The notes beneath the pieces were generated by a model that was given only the letters and a program-made list of their open reading frames with translations, did no database searches and was not told the origin of the DNA. Source: CAYSBE01 sp046309355 (lineage in GTDB: Bacteria; Bacteroidota; Bacteroidia; UKL13-3). Taken from it: a stretch of DNA of 53,838 bases. This document shows, in pieces, positions 29,001 to 35,956 of the stretch (the stretch's first letter is position 1; each line of letters opens with the position of its first letter). The translations under genes were made by a program, and so were the position numbers. The DNA lies in assembly GCA_046309355.1 (NCBI GenBank), contig JBKCPL010000022.1:1-53838 (forward strand), in the 5' to 3' direction.

Positions 29001-29372
29001 GCTATGGAAACCATGTACCAGCGCAACAAAATTCAGGAAGAAAGCATGTATTACGAAATGCAAAAACATACAGGCGAGTATCCGATTATAGGTGTAAATA
29101 CATTCTTGAGCAGCAAAGGTTCTCCTACGATTGTGCCGGCAGAAGTCATCCGTTCAACCACCGAAGAAAAAGAATACCAGATTACGATGCTGAACGAGTT
29201 GAAAAAAGGCAATGCCGAGAAGGGCAAGGAAATGCTTCACCGTTTGCAGCAAGTAGCCATCCACAACCAAAACATTTTTGCCGAGTTGATGGAAACGGTA
29301 AAATACTGCTCATTGGGACAAATTACCCATGCGTTGTTTGAGGTGGGAGGGCAGTATCGGAGGAATATGTAA
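26001..29372 (+). CDS. icmF: IcmF: fused adenosylcobalamin mutase with its G-protein chaperone
   Basis: This 1123-residue protein carries a whole B12 enzyme system in one chain. The N-terminal cobalamin-binding domain (about 13-140) has the DGH motif (FDGHDAA) for base-off/His-on binding. A MeaB-type GTPase chaperone follows (about 190-410, P-loop GTGGAGKSS near 200). The substrate-binding mutase TIM barrel (about 520-1115) contains PYTAGIYPFKREGEDP and GANPITQLA. The GANPITQLA segment carries the glutamine that in characterised IcmF replaces the carboxylate-binding residue of methylmalonyl-CoA mutase. The likely reaction is isobutyryl-CoA to n-butyryl-CoA, with related branched substrates possible. 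The gene stands alone. Confidence 0.95.
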   Translation: MDTVEIYKPKNKIRVVTAASLFDGHDAAINIMRRIIQASGAEVIHLGHDRSAEEVVNCAIQEDANAIALTSYQGGHVEYFKYMHDLLQQKDCGHIKIFGGGGGTILPEEIEELHQYGITRIYHPDDGRAMGLQGMINDMLEKCDFATGQHLNGEAKHLSEKDYKSIARLISAAENDPDNFKNVLNSLKISNTPVLGITGTGGAGKSSLVDELVRRFLLDFKDKTVAIISVDPSKKKTGGALLGDRIRMNAIKNPRVYMRSLATRQSNLALSKHVQEAVDIVKAANFDLIILETSGIGQSDTEIMDHSDVALYVMTPEYGAATQLEKIDMLDFADIIAINKFDKKGALDALRDVKKQYQRNHKLFDQNPDTMPVYGTIASQFNDPGMNSLYKAVMDKVVEKTGAALHSTYEITDEMSEKVYIIPPSRTRYLSEISENNRNYDKWVNKQVDIAEKLYGLKTSMDTIKASKLEDKDRLLKALDETYHQVALDLDPRNRQILETWEQKKDLFRNEYYVFKVRDKEIKIKTHTESLSHSQIPKVAVPKYKGWGDILRWALQENFPGDFPYTAGIYPFKREGEDPTRMFAGEGGPERTNKRFHYVSQGMPAKRLSTAFDSVTLYGNDPDHRPDIYGKIGNSGVSVWSLDAAKKLYSGFNLADPKTSVSMTINGPAAIICAFFMNAAIDQQCELYIKANGLVDEVNKKIDAIFKTKGTTRPTYNAAELPEGNDGLGLMLLGVTGDMVLPAEVYNKIKAETLKQVRGTVQADILKEDQAQNTCIFSTEFSLRVMGDVQQYFIDNNVRNFYSVSISGYHIAEAGANPITQLALTLSNGFTFVEYYLSRGMNIDDFAPNLSFFFSNGIDPEYSVIGRVSRRIWAKAMKLKYGGNERSQMLKYHIQTSGRSLHAQEIDFNDIRTTLQALYAIYDNCNSLHTNAYDEAITTPTEESVRRAMAIQLIINRELGLAKNENPLQGSFIIEELTDLVEEAVLTEFDRITERGGVLGAMETMYQRNKIQEESMYYEMQKHTGEYPIIGVNTFLSSKGSPTIVPAEVIRSTTEEKEYQITMLNELKKGNAEKGKEMLHRLQQVAIHNQNIFAELMETVKYCSLGQITHALFEVGGQYRRNM

Positions 29373-29390
29373 GCTACTAGTTGAAAAATT

Positions 29391-29897
29391 ATGATGTCAT
29401 CATTTATAATTTTTTTGATTATTCCAGCTCTGTTATCTATTTGGAAATTAGTTACAGGTTTAAAGAAGTCCAATAACCCAACTGAAATAATCATTTTAAG
29501 AAACAGCTCAGTTGTTGTAATTATCTTTTATTCATTGTTGCTTGTTAATTGTGTACTGGGTATATACTTTACTCGCAAGTTTGGTCTTGAGATACAATTA
29601 TCTGCATTGATAATTATTGTAGTTGCACTTATCATTTTAGTTTTATTAGTATCGCATGTACTAGATAAATTCAGTATTGAAATTAATCATGAACACATTA
29701 CTCGGAAAATGGCGTTTGCAATAGAGAAGAAATTGTATTGGAAAGATATTGTATCAGTAAGGTATAATTCAACTCTCAAAGCCCTTGAAATAAAAGGAAA
29801 TAGAGATAGAATTATGATTTCTGAATTTTATACTGGATATCAGGATTTAATTGTTTTTTTAGCGAACAAAGGGATTTCCATAGAACAACCCCGCTAA
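29391..29897 (+). CDS. Small membrane protein with a PH-like domain
   Basis: The 168-residue protein has three predicted membrane helices (about 3-22, 38-58 and 68-90) and a cytoplasmic C-terminal domain of about 75 residues whose strand pattern (FSIEINHEHITRKM, KLYWKDIVSVRYN, ALEIKG) resembles bacterial PH-like domains. No exact family can be named. It starts 18 nt after icmF with no promoter seen and is more AT-rich than its neighbours, so it may be a lineage-specific or acquired gene. The segment 29898-30163 that follows contains only a possible miniprotein. Confidence 0.6.
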   Translation: MMSSFIIFLIIPALLSIWKLVTGLKKSNNPTEIIILRNSSVVVIIFYSLLLVNCVLGIYFTRKFGLEIQLSALIIIVVALIILVLLVSHVLDKFSIEINHEHITRKMAFAIEKKLYWKDIVSVRYNSTLKALEIKGNRDRIMISEFYTGYQDLIVFLANKGISIEQPR

Positions 29898-29951
29898 TCC
29901 TTTTGCCTAGCTAATGCAGAGATGTACTAACTCAACTACCAATATTCCAAA

Positions 29952-30131
29952 ATGTATTTAGAAGGATGCCTTCATTGTGTTGGAAAACAATCTGATTGTT
30001 TACCCTGTGTGATAATTGCAAAAGCCTATAATGATAGCCGCCCTCTATACGAACTATGCAACTATTATGAGTCTATTGAGGAATTTCATTTTTTGTTATG
30101 CATGTCGGACTTTACATTCGCCCTGTGTTGA
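29952..30131 (+). CDS. Candidate 59-residue cysteine-rich miniprotein
   Basis: A short frame from ATG 29952 to TGA 30129 encodes 59 residues. It has two CxxC pairs near its start (C6xxC9 and C16xxC19), which could form a zinc knuckle. Three further cysteines occur downstream. It is not long enough to be convincing by itself, has no visible ribosome-binding site or promoter, and could be chance or a gene remnant. If real, it would lie between the PH-like protein and MATE genes and would favour the later MATE start. Confidence 0.3.
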   Translation: MYLEGCLHCVGKQSDCLPCVIIAKAYNDSRPLYELCNYYESIEEFHFLLCMSDFTFALC

Positions 30132-30163
30132 CATCATCTATAAAGGCATATGTACAAACATAC

Positions 30164-31486
30164 ATGCCTTATTTCAAGAAAATAACCATTCTTAGTTTTC
30201 CGATTGTGATTGGTCAGCTTGGCACTGTGCTTATGGCTATGGCCGATGTAATGATGGTGGGTCAGCTGGATGCTACGAATCTGGCGGCTGTGGGAGCCAG
30301 TAACGCGGTGTATTTTCTTATTTCCATACTTGGTATTGGTACATTAACTGCTGTTTCTCCGCTGGTTGCTCGCGCTAAAGGAGCCTCCAGTCCTGCCGAT
30401 TGCAGCAGGTATTTCAGAAAAGGAATAGTGGCTTCACTGTTACTCTCTGTATTCATTGGGTTTTTAGTGTGGGTGTGTACGGTTTACTTTCATGTGTTCA
30501 GGCAGCAGCCACAGGTTACAGAATTGGCAAAGCCTTATCTGCATGTGCTAAATGCCGGAACCGTATTTATGCTGTTGTTTTATGCCATAAAAAATTTCAG
30601 TGATGGAGTAGGGTACACTAAGCCTTCAGCCATCATCACACTGGGTGGATTGCTTTTAAATATTTTTCTGAACTGGTTGTTCATTTTTGGCAAATGGGGA
30701 ATACCGGAATACGGCCTGTTAGGAGCCGGAATAGCAACTTCCTGCACAAAAGTGTGTATGGCATTTTGCATGGCCGTTTACGTATTTCGAAGTAAACTCT
30801 ACACCGTTTACCTGAAGGCTAAAAATGCCTGTATTTATACCTCGCATTTATCAGAGGTTTTTCGTGTGGGACTGCCTTCCGGGTTTCAGTATTTTTTTGA
30901 AGTTGCAGCTTTTGCAGCGGCAGCATTACTTATAGGCCAGTATGGCGAGTTGGAACTGGCTGCACACAATATTGCCATTAATCTGGCATCGACTACGTAT
31001 ATGGCCGCAACCGGTATTTCTGCTGCAGGGTCAATTTTGGTGGGCGATGCCGTTGGTCGTAAACACAAATCAGACATGATTCTGTCGGGCCGTGCAGCGT
31101 TGATGATGGCAGTTGTATATATGGGGTTTTGTGCACTTCTGTTTTTGTTTTTTCCCAAATTTTGGATTGCACTTTACACAACAGATGAGCGGGTAGCTCA
31201 CATGGCTGTTTATCTGCTTATGATAGCCGGATTATTTCAGCTTTCAGATGGAATTCAGTGTGTTGGAGTTGGGATTTTACGCGGTTTGTCCGACACCCGA
31301 ATACCTACACTTATTACCGTTGTGGCGTATTGGGCTATAGGAATACCGGTAGGTCTGTGGCTAAGCAACTCACTTAATCTGAGTTTGTATGGCATCTGGA
31401 TTGGTTTATCAATCGGGTTAACATTTTCTGCCATTTTGCTTACCCTACGTTTCATCAAACAATCGCAACGATTGACATTGGTTTAG
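30164..31486 (+). CDS. MATE-family efflux transporter
   Basis: The protein has twelve predicted membrane helices in two six-helix repeats. The first begins with FPIVIGQLGTVLMAMADVMMVGQL, a region that fits the N-terminal repeat of MATE proteins, and the second begins near residue 230 with GLPSGFQYFFEVAAFA. MATE proteins expel cationic compounds in exchange for Na+ or H+. I prefer the ATG at 30164 (about 440 residues, MPYFKKIT), which puts the start one turn before helix 1 as in relatives. The frame opens 22 codons earlier at 30098. No cargo can be inferred. Confidence 0.92.
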   Translation: MPYFKKITILSFPIVIGQLGTVLMAMADVMMVGQLDATNLAAVGASNAVYFLISILGIGTLTAVSPLVARAKGASSPADCSRYFRKGIVASLLLSVFIGFLVWVCTVYFHVFRQQPQVTELAKPYLHVLNAGTVFMLLFYAIKNFSDGVGYTKPSAIITLGGLLLNIFLNWLFIFGKWGIPEYGLLGAGIATSCTKVCMAFCMAVYVFRSKLYTVYLKAKNACIYTSHLSEVFRVGLPSGFQYFFEVAAFAAAALLIGQYGELELAAHNIAINLASTTYMAATGISAAGSILVGDAVGRKHKSDMILSGRAALMMAVVYMGFCALLFLFFPKFWIALYTTDERVAHMAVYLLMIAGLFQLSDGIQCVGVGILRGLSDTRIPTLITVVAYWAIGIPVGLWLSNSLNLSLYGIWIGLSIGLTFSAILLTLRFIKQSQRLTLV

Positions 31487-31544
31487 CTGAATCTTCGTGT
31501 CTGTGACTTTTCAGTAAATACTTTACATAGGTATTGAATGTATT

Positions 31545-31575
31545 TTTTAATTACCGATACGGGTTTGTAATATTG
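31545..31575 (+). promoter_or_regulatory. Probable terC promoter
   Basis: TTTT (31545-31548), 19 bp, TAATATTG (31568-31575), followed 5 nt later by the ATG. The elements match the -33 and -7 consensus imperfectly (three of four and five of six fixed bases). Confidence 0.4.
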
Positions 31576-31580
31576 CACAC

Positions 31581-32285
31581 ATGATGACAGATGCACTTAT
31601 AGCGTTAATATCGCTGATAGCCCTGGAAGTAATTCTGGGGATTGACAATATCATATTCATTTCTATACTGGCTGATAAGCTCCCCGAAAATCAACGCAAT
31701 AAGTTGCGTATTTACGGAATAGGATTAGCCATGATTATGCGTCTGTGCCTGCTGGCAATCATATCATGGATCATGAAACTCGATCAGACCCTATTTACTT
31801 TTTTTGAAATTGATTTCAGCGGCAAAGGACTTATTTTATTGGCAGGCGGACTTTTCCTGATTTACAAAAGCACAAAAGAAATTTACCACAAAACAGAACT
31901 TAACCACTCAGCGGATGAGCCGAATATGACAGTTAGTGGGTTTGGACGATTGCTGGCTGAAGTAATCGTGCTTGACCTTGTCTTTTCCATCGATTCAATT
32001 ATCACAGCTGTTGGCATGGTAAATGAACTTTGGGTGATGTACACAGCTGTTATTATTACAGTAGTCATTATGCTTGCAGCCTCGGGTCCAATCAGTAATT
32101 TCATACGCAAGCATCCATCGTTTAAAATACTGGCCTTGTGCTTTTTAATGATGATTGGTGTATCACTGGTTGCCGAAGGGCTGCATTTTGAGATACCGAA
32201 AGGGTATATCTACTTTGCTATGGCCTTTTCATTTTTGGTAGATGTGATTCAAATGAAAACGGTGAAACCTCAGACAGCCAAGTAG
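31581..32285 (+). CDS. TerC-family integral membrane protein
   Basis: The 234-residue protein has seven predicted membrane helices. The two acidic motifs characteristic of TerC proteins, GIDNIIF (about 21-27) and FSIDSI (about 135-140), lie in facing helices. TerC relatives such as Alx and MeeF move manganese or other metals in some bacteria, while others are linked to tellurite resistance. No ter operon is nearby here, so a metal-homeostasis or exoenzyme-metallation role is more likely than tellurite resistance. The gene is transcribed alone. Confidence 0.9.
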   Translation: MMTDALIALISLIALEVILGIDNIIFISILADKLPENQRNKLRIYGIGLAMIMRLCLLAIISWIMKLDQTLFTFFEIDFSGKGLILLAGGLFLIYKSTKEIYHKTELNHSADEPNMTVSGFGRLLAEVIVLDLVFSIDSIITAVGMVNELWVMYTAVIITVVIMLAASGPISNFIRKHPSFKILALCFLMMIGVSLVAEGLHFEIPKGYIYFAMAFSFLVDVIQMKTVKPQTAK

Positions 32286-32360
32286 CCCTACAGTGCTGAG
32301 AAAACACCGTAATACACTACTTAAATAAAACGATGTAACTGAATGGACATCTAATCATGT

Positions 32361-32368
32361 TACTTTCG
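32361..32368 (+). promoter_or_regulatory. -7 variant element of the lipocalin gene
   Basis: TACTTTCG, a TAnnTTCG variant, ends 19 nt before the start codon. The same variant with nearly the same spacing precedes hldD, queD, the asparaginase-like gene and korA. Confidence 0.45.
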
Positions 32369-32387
32369 TAGTATAAAAACAAAATTC

Positions 32388-32912
32388 ATGCAACCAATTT
32401 CTTACGCAGGCTTAGCACTTCTTTCATTTGCGTTTCTAGGATGTTCTCATTCGCAACCTTTGCAAACTGTCAGTTTCGTTGACCTGAATAAATATCAAGG
32501 CAAGTGGTATGAAATTGCATCTTTTCCTCAATCGTTTCAAAAAGGCTGCCACTGCACCACAGCTGAATATACGGTAACCAGCGAGGGGTATGTAGTTGTT
32601 GAAAACCGCTGCAACAAAGGCAGTATCAATGGAGAAGAGTCATACATTAAAGGCAAGGCATTTGTAGAAGAAAACTCGGGCAATGCCAAGTTAAAAGTTC
32701 AGTTTTTCTGGCCATTCAAAGGCAAGTACTGGATTATTGATCTGGCATCGGATTACAGCTATGCAGTAGTGGGGCATCCGAACCGCAACTATTTATGGAT
32801 TCTTAGCCGACAACGTCAGATGAATGATTCAACTTATGAGTCTATTTTATCTCGTATTGCGGCTCAGGGTTTTGATATTCAAAAATTGAAACGCACGGTA
32901 CACAAGCCATAA
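32388..32912 (+). CDS. blc: Outer-membrane lipocalin (Blc-like)
   Basis: The 174-residue protein has a lipoprotein signal peptide with lipobox AFLGC (lipidated C19). The lipocalin signature begins at GKWYEIASFP (about 39-48). A further structurally conserved motif is NYLWILSR (about 143-150), ending the eight-stranded barrel before the C-terminal helix. Bacterial lipocalins of this type bind lysophospholipids or fatty acids and are thought to help maintain the outer membrane. The gene has its own -7 element and ends 10 nt before a hairpin. Confidence 0.93.
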   Translation: MQPISYAGLALLSFAFLGCSHSQPLQTVSFVDLNKYQGKWYEIASFPQSFQKGCHCTTAEYTVTSEGYVVVENRCNKGSINGEESYIKGKAFVEENSGNAKLKVQFFWPFKGKYWIIDLASDYSYAVVGHPNRNYLWILSRQRQMNDSTYESILSRIAAQGFDIQKLKRTVHKP

Positions 32913-32922
32913 ATATACTTGT

Positions 32923-32960
32923 CACAAGACTTCTTCCGTGTCTTGTGTAATGTTACACAA
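32923..32960. promoter_or_regulatory. Overlapping hairpin and perfect 18-bp palindrome
   Basis: CACAAGAC (32923-32930) and GTCTTGTG (32940-32947) form an 8-bp hairpin. TTGTGTAA-TG-TTACACAA (32943-32960) is a perfect palindrome sharing five bases with that hairpin, so in RNA the two structures would compete. The palindrome falls in the spacer of the likely EamA promoter, upstream of -7-like CATATTTG (32967-32974). This suits either an operator for a dimeric repressor or, on the transcript from blc, an attenuator. There is no T tract for ordinary termination. Confidence 0.55.
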
Positions 32961-32981
32961 AGCGTGCATATTTGCTGCCGA

Positions 32982-33863
32982 TTGAAATCACCACTAAAAG
33001 TACACCTTGCCTTATTCACCGTATCGCTTATTTACGGGGCTACATTTAGTATGGCAAAGGTGGTTATGCCTCAGTATGTGCAACCTTTCGCGTTCATATT
33101 GATGCGTGTTTCCGTTGCAGCTGTTTGTATTTTTATTTTTCATTCACTGTTTGTCAAGAAGCGAATTACAGAATGGCGTGATTGGTTGCAGCTTGCTATC
33201 AGTGCTTTATTTGGCGTAGCATTTAACATGCTTTTATTTTTTAAAGGACTATCCATTACCACACCTATAAATGGCGCTGTTCTCATGTTGAATACACCCA
33301 TATTCGTTGTGGTATTTGCAGCGATTTATCTGAAAGAGCAGATTACCGTTCTCAAATCTGCAGGAATTTTAGTGGCAGCCATCGGGGCATTGCTGCTTAT
33401 GGGTGGCAATCAGTTAAACTTTAGTTCATCTACCGTACTGGGCGATATACTGGTCACGGCAAATGCAATTATTTATGCGTTCTATTTGGTATATGCCAAA
33501 TCACTGATGCAAAAATACCATCCACTAACGGTAACCATGTGGAGTTTTATGTTCGGCTGGTTTGTGGTATTTCCATTCGGTGCTGGCGAATTCAGTCAAA
33601 TCGAATTTTCTACATTCACTCCGTTAATTTGGGCATATATAGCTTTTGTAACAGTAGGCTCCACGTTTGTTACGTATGTACTCAATGCCTATGCACTGCA
33701 AAAAGCGAGTCCGGCACTGGTGGGCAGTTACATTTATTTACAGCCTGTTTTGGCTACATTAATTGCTGCATTCAGCGGAACAGATTACCTCACCTGGCAA
33801 AAGTTTACATGCATGCTGGTCATTTTTACCGGAGTTTATCTGGTAAGCTATAAACGTTCCTGA
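32982..33863 (+). CDS. EamA-family (DMT superfamily) transporter
   Basis: The protein (293 residues from TTG 32982) has ten predicted membrane helices in two EamA repeats, beginning near IYGATFSMAKVV and AFYLVYAKSL. This family moves metabolites or amino acids outwards. The start is uncertain. The frame opens at TTG 32919, but the region 32919-32980 contains a hairpin, a palindrome and a -7-like element, and family members usually begin a few residues before helix 1. I therefore prefer TTG 32982 (LKSPLKVHL). A GTG at 32964 is another option. The cargo is unknown. Confidence 0.85.
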   Translation: MKSPLKVHLALFTVSLIYGATFSMAKVVMPQYVQPFAFILMRVSVAAVCIFIFHSLFVKKRITEWRDWLQLAISALFGVAFNMLLFFKGLSITTPINGAVLMLNTPIFVVVFAAIYLKEQITVLKSAGILVAAIGALLLMGGNQLNFSSSTVLGDILVTANAIIYAFYLVYAKSLMQKYHPLTVTMWSFMFGWFVVFPFGAGEFSQIEFSTFTPLIWAYIAFVTVGSTFVTYVLNAYALQKASPALVGSYIYLQPVLATLIAAFSGTDYLTWQKFTCMLVIFTGVYLVSYKRS

Positions 33864-33866
33864 GGT

Positions 33867-33897
33867 ATTGGTGCAAATAGATTTTAGCTTACTTTTG
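33867..33897 (+). promoter_or_regulatory. Promoter of the yicC-gmk-nadD operon
   Basis: ATTG (33867-33870), 19 bp, TACTTTTG (33890-33897), then 17 nt to the ATG. Both elements and the spacing agree with the Bacteroidota consensus. Confidence 0.65.
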
Positions 33898-33914
33898 CCC
33901 AAAGCAATGCTCCT

Positions 33915-34784
33915 ATGATTAGATCCATGACCGGATACGGTTCGGCTGAGTTGGAATCCGAACGATTTACCATCAAAGTCGAGTTTAAATCACTCAACAG
34001 TAAATTCGTTGAATTGAACCTGCGGTTGCCCAAAGTTTGGCAAAATAAAGAACAGGAATTACGAAAAGAATTAAACAGATTGATTGAACGCGGTACGTGT
34101 CAGGTAAATATCCACGTACAATTTAAGCATGCCGAAGATAAGGTTATGCCCATAAATAAAGATGTAGCAGCGTATTACCTGAATGAACTGGCCTCTGTAT
34201 GCCGTGAAACAGGAACCGATACAAGTTCGCTTGCTGCCGGGCTACTTACATTGCCCAACTTGTTTCAACCACCTGCAGAAGAAGACAATGCCGAAGACAA
34301 TAAAATAATACTGGAGACCGTAAATAAAGCATTCATTGATTTTGAAAAGTTTCGCATCCAGGAAGGAGAGATGCTGCAATCCGAACTTGCACGCATGAAT
34401 CGGTCTATTATGCGGTTGCTTGACGAAATTCAAACCCTAGACCCTGAGCGTGTAAATAATATACGCGCACGTATAGAAGGCGAACTGGCACAATTAAAAG
34501 AAGATACGGTAGATAAAAATCGTTTTGAACAGGAGTTGATTTACTACATAGAGAAGCTTGATATCAGTGAAGAAAAGGTAAGGCTACAACAGCATTGTGA
34601 ATATTTTGATAAAACCATGAAAGAAAAATCATCCGGTAAAAAGCTATCCTTCATTGCACAGGAAATGGGTCGCGAAATCAACACCATCGGCTCAAAAGCC
34701 AATCATTTTAAAATACAGCAGCGTGTAGTTGAAATGAAGGATGAATTGGAGAAAATAAAAGAGCAACTAAACAACGTTATATAA
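33915..34784 (+). CDS. yicC: YicC/YloC-family endoribonuclease
   Basis: The 289-residue protein starts with the invariant MIRSMTGYGSAE of YicC-like proteins (N-terminal domain about 1-155) and ends with the conserved DUF1732 region (about 205-289), which contains EKLDISEEKVRLQQHCEYF and GREINTIGSKAN. E. coli YicC and B. subtilis YloC are endoribonucleases acting on small RNAs and mRNAs; metal dependence is expected. Length is the usual 290. It heads an operon with gmk (27-nt gap) and nadD, an arrangement known as common for yicC and gmk. Confidence 0.95.
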   Translation: MIRSMTGYGSAELESERFTIKVEFKSLNSKFVELNLRLPKVWQNKEQELRKELNRLIERGTCQVNIHVQFKHAEDKVMPINKDVAAYYLNELASVCRETGTDTSSLAAGLLTLPNLFQPPAEEDNAEDNKIILETVNKAFIDFEKFRIQEGEMLQSELARMNRSIMRLLDEIQTLDPERVNNIRARIEGELAQLKEDTVDKNRFEQELIYYIEKLDISEEKVRLQQHCEYFDKTMKEKSSGKKLSFIAQEMGREINTIGSKANHFKIQQRVVEMKDELEKIKEQLNNVI

Positions 34785-34811
34785 GAGCAGCAATAAGCAC
34801 AATCCGGTTAC

Positions 34812-35375
34812 ATGAATAAGGCGATCATCTTTTGTGCACCATCGGGAAGTGGTAAAACAACTATTGTAAAGCATCTGCTTTCCATAGACCAGCGCATCAT
34901 GTTTTCAGTAAGTGCATGTACCCGTCAGCGCAGAGAAAATGAAGTACATGGGAAGGACTATTATTTCTTGACCACGGATGATTTTAAACAGAAAATAGGT
35001 GCGGGTGAATTTCTCGAATACGAAGAAGTTTACGGAGGTAAATTCTATGGTACGTTAAAATCTGAAGTGGATCGGATATGGAGCCTGAACAAAGCTGTTA
35101 TTTTTGATGTAGATGTGGAGGGTGGCTTAAATATTAAGAAGTATTTTGGCAATAATGCACTGGCTGTATTTGTTAAACCACCCAGTATCGAATCACTCGA
35201 ACAGCGTTTACGGTTTCGTTCTACGGAAACTGAGGAAACGCTTCGCATGCGTATTGATAAAGCCGTACACGAACTGTCGTTTGAAAATAAATTTGATGCC
35301 GTTTTGCTTAACGAGCACCTCGACACGGCATTGGGTGAAGCAGAAAGATTGATTAACCAATTTTTGATTGCATGA
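34812..35375 (+). CDS. gmk: Guanylate kinase
   Basis: The enzyme converts GMP to GDP with ATP. The 187-residue protein has the P-loop APSGSGKTTIVK (about 9-20), the GMP-binding SACTRQRRENEVHGKDYYF (about 34-52) and FLEYEEVYGG (about 65-74) and a Mg2+ site in the DVDVEG strand (about 98-103). It completes guanine nucleotide synthesis downstream of guaB. The stop overlaps nadD by 4 nt (ATGA), so translation is coupled. Confidence 0.96.
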   Translation: MNKAIIFCAPSGSGKTTIVKHLLSIDQRIMFSVSACTRQRRENEVHGKDYYFLTTDDFKQKIGAGEFLEYEEVYGGKFYGTLKSEVDRIWSLNKAVIFDVDVEGGLNIKKYFGNNALAVFVKPPSIESLEQRLRFRSTETEETLRMRIDKAVHELSFENKFDAVLLNEHLDTALGEAERLINQFLIA

Positions 35376-35956
35376 GTACGGTAGGTTTATTTTTCGGGTC
35401 TTTCAATCCTGTACACACCGGCCATTTGCTTATAGCCAATTATTTTATTGAGTTTACAGATATAGATACTGTATGGTTTGTGGTTTCACCACAAAATCCA
35501 TTCAAGCAAAACGATACATTGCTGGATGAACACCAACGCCTGCTTTTGCTAAAACTAGCCGTGGCTGACGAACCTCGCTTTATCGCATCAGACGTGGAGT
35601 TTGGCCTTGAGCGCCCATCTTATACGGTAAATACCTTACAACACCTTCGGTCCAAGTATCCATCTGTTTCGTTTGTACCTATTATTGGTGGCGATAACCT
35701 TCAGTCGTTTCATTTGTGGAAAGAATATGCCGAAATTCTTGAGCACCATACTGTGTACGTTTACCGCAGAGCAGGTTTTCATGAAAATCCACTCTTGGCC
35801 AATCATCCTAAAATTAAATTGTTTGAAGTGCCGTTGCTCAATATTTCTTCAACGTACGTTCGTGAAATGATTCAGGCAGGCAAATCCATTCACTACATGG
35901 TACCCGACTCGGTGAAAGAGTACATTGAAACGCAAAAACTGTATCAGTTAAAATAA
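35372..35956 (+). CDS. nadD: Nicotinate-nucleotide adenylyltransferase
   Basis: The 194-residue protein makes nicotinic acid adenine dinucleotide from NaMN and ATP in NAD synthesis. It has the nucleotidyltransferase signature GSFNPVHTGHLLIA (HxGH) near the N-terminus and the C-terminal ISSTYVREMI motif. The start overlaps gmk and the gene's 3' end overlaps the convergent outer-membrane protein gene by 9 bp. With gmk, it places both a purine and a pyridine nucleotide enzyme behind the RNase YicC. Confidence 0.95.
   Translation: MSTVGLFFGSFNPVHTGHLLIANYFIEFTDIDTVWFVVSPQNPFKQNDTLLDEHQRLLLLKLAVADEPRFIASDVEFGLERPSYTVNTLQHLRSKYPSVSFVPIIGGDNLQSFHLWKEYAEILEHHTVYVYRRAGFHENPLLANHPKIKLFEVPLLNISSTYVREMIQAGKSIHYMVPDSVKEYIETQKLYQLK

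Noticed and set aside
30098..30163. MATE start at 30098
   Set aside because: The first 22 residues are not part of the membrane protein pattern; the later ATG gives the family length. The alternative cannot be excluded.
31581..32285. Tellurite resistance from the TerC protein
   Set aside because: No other ter genes are in the window and single TerC proteins are more often metal-related.
32919..32981. EamA start at TTG 32919
   Set aside because: The segment contains a hairpin, a perfect palindrome and a -7-like element, which suits a control region rather than coding.
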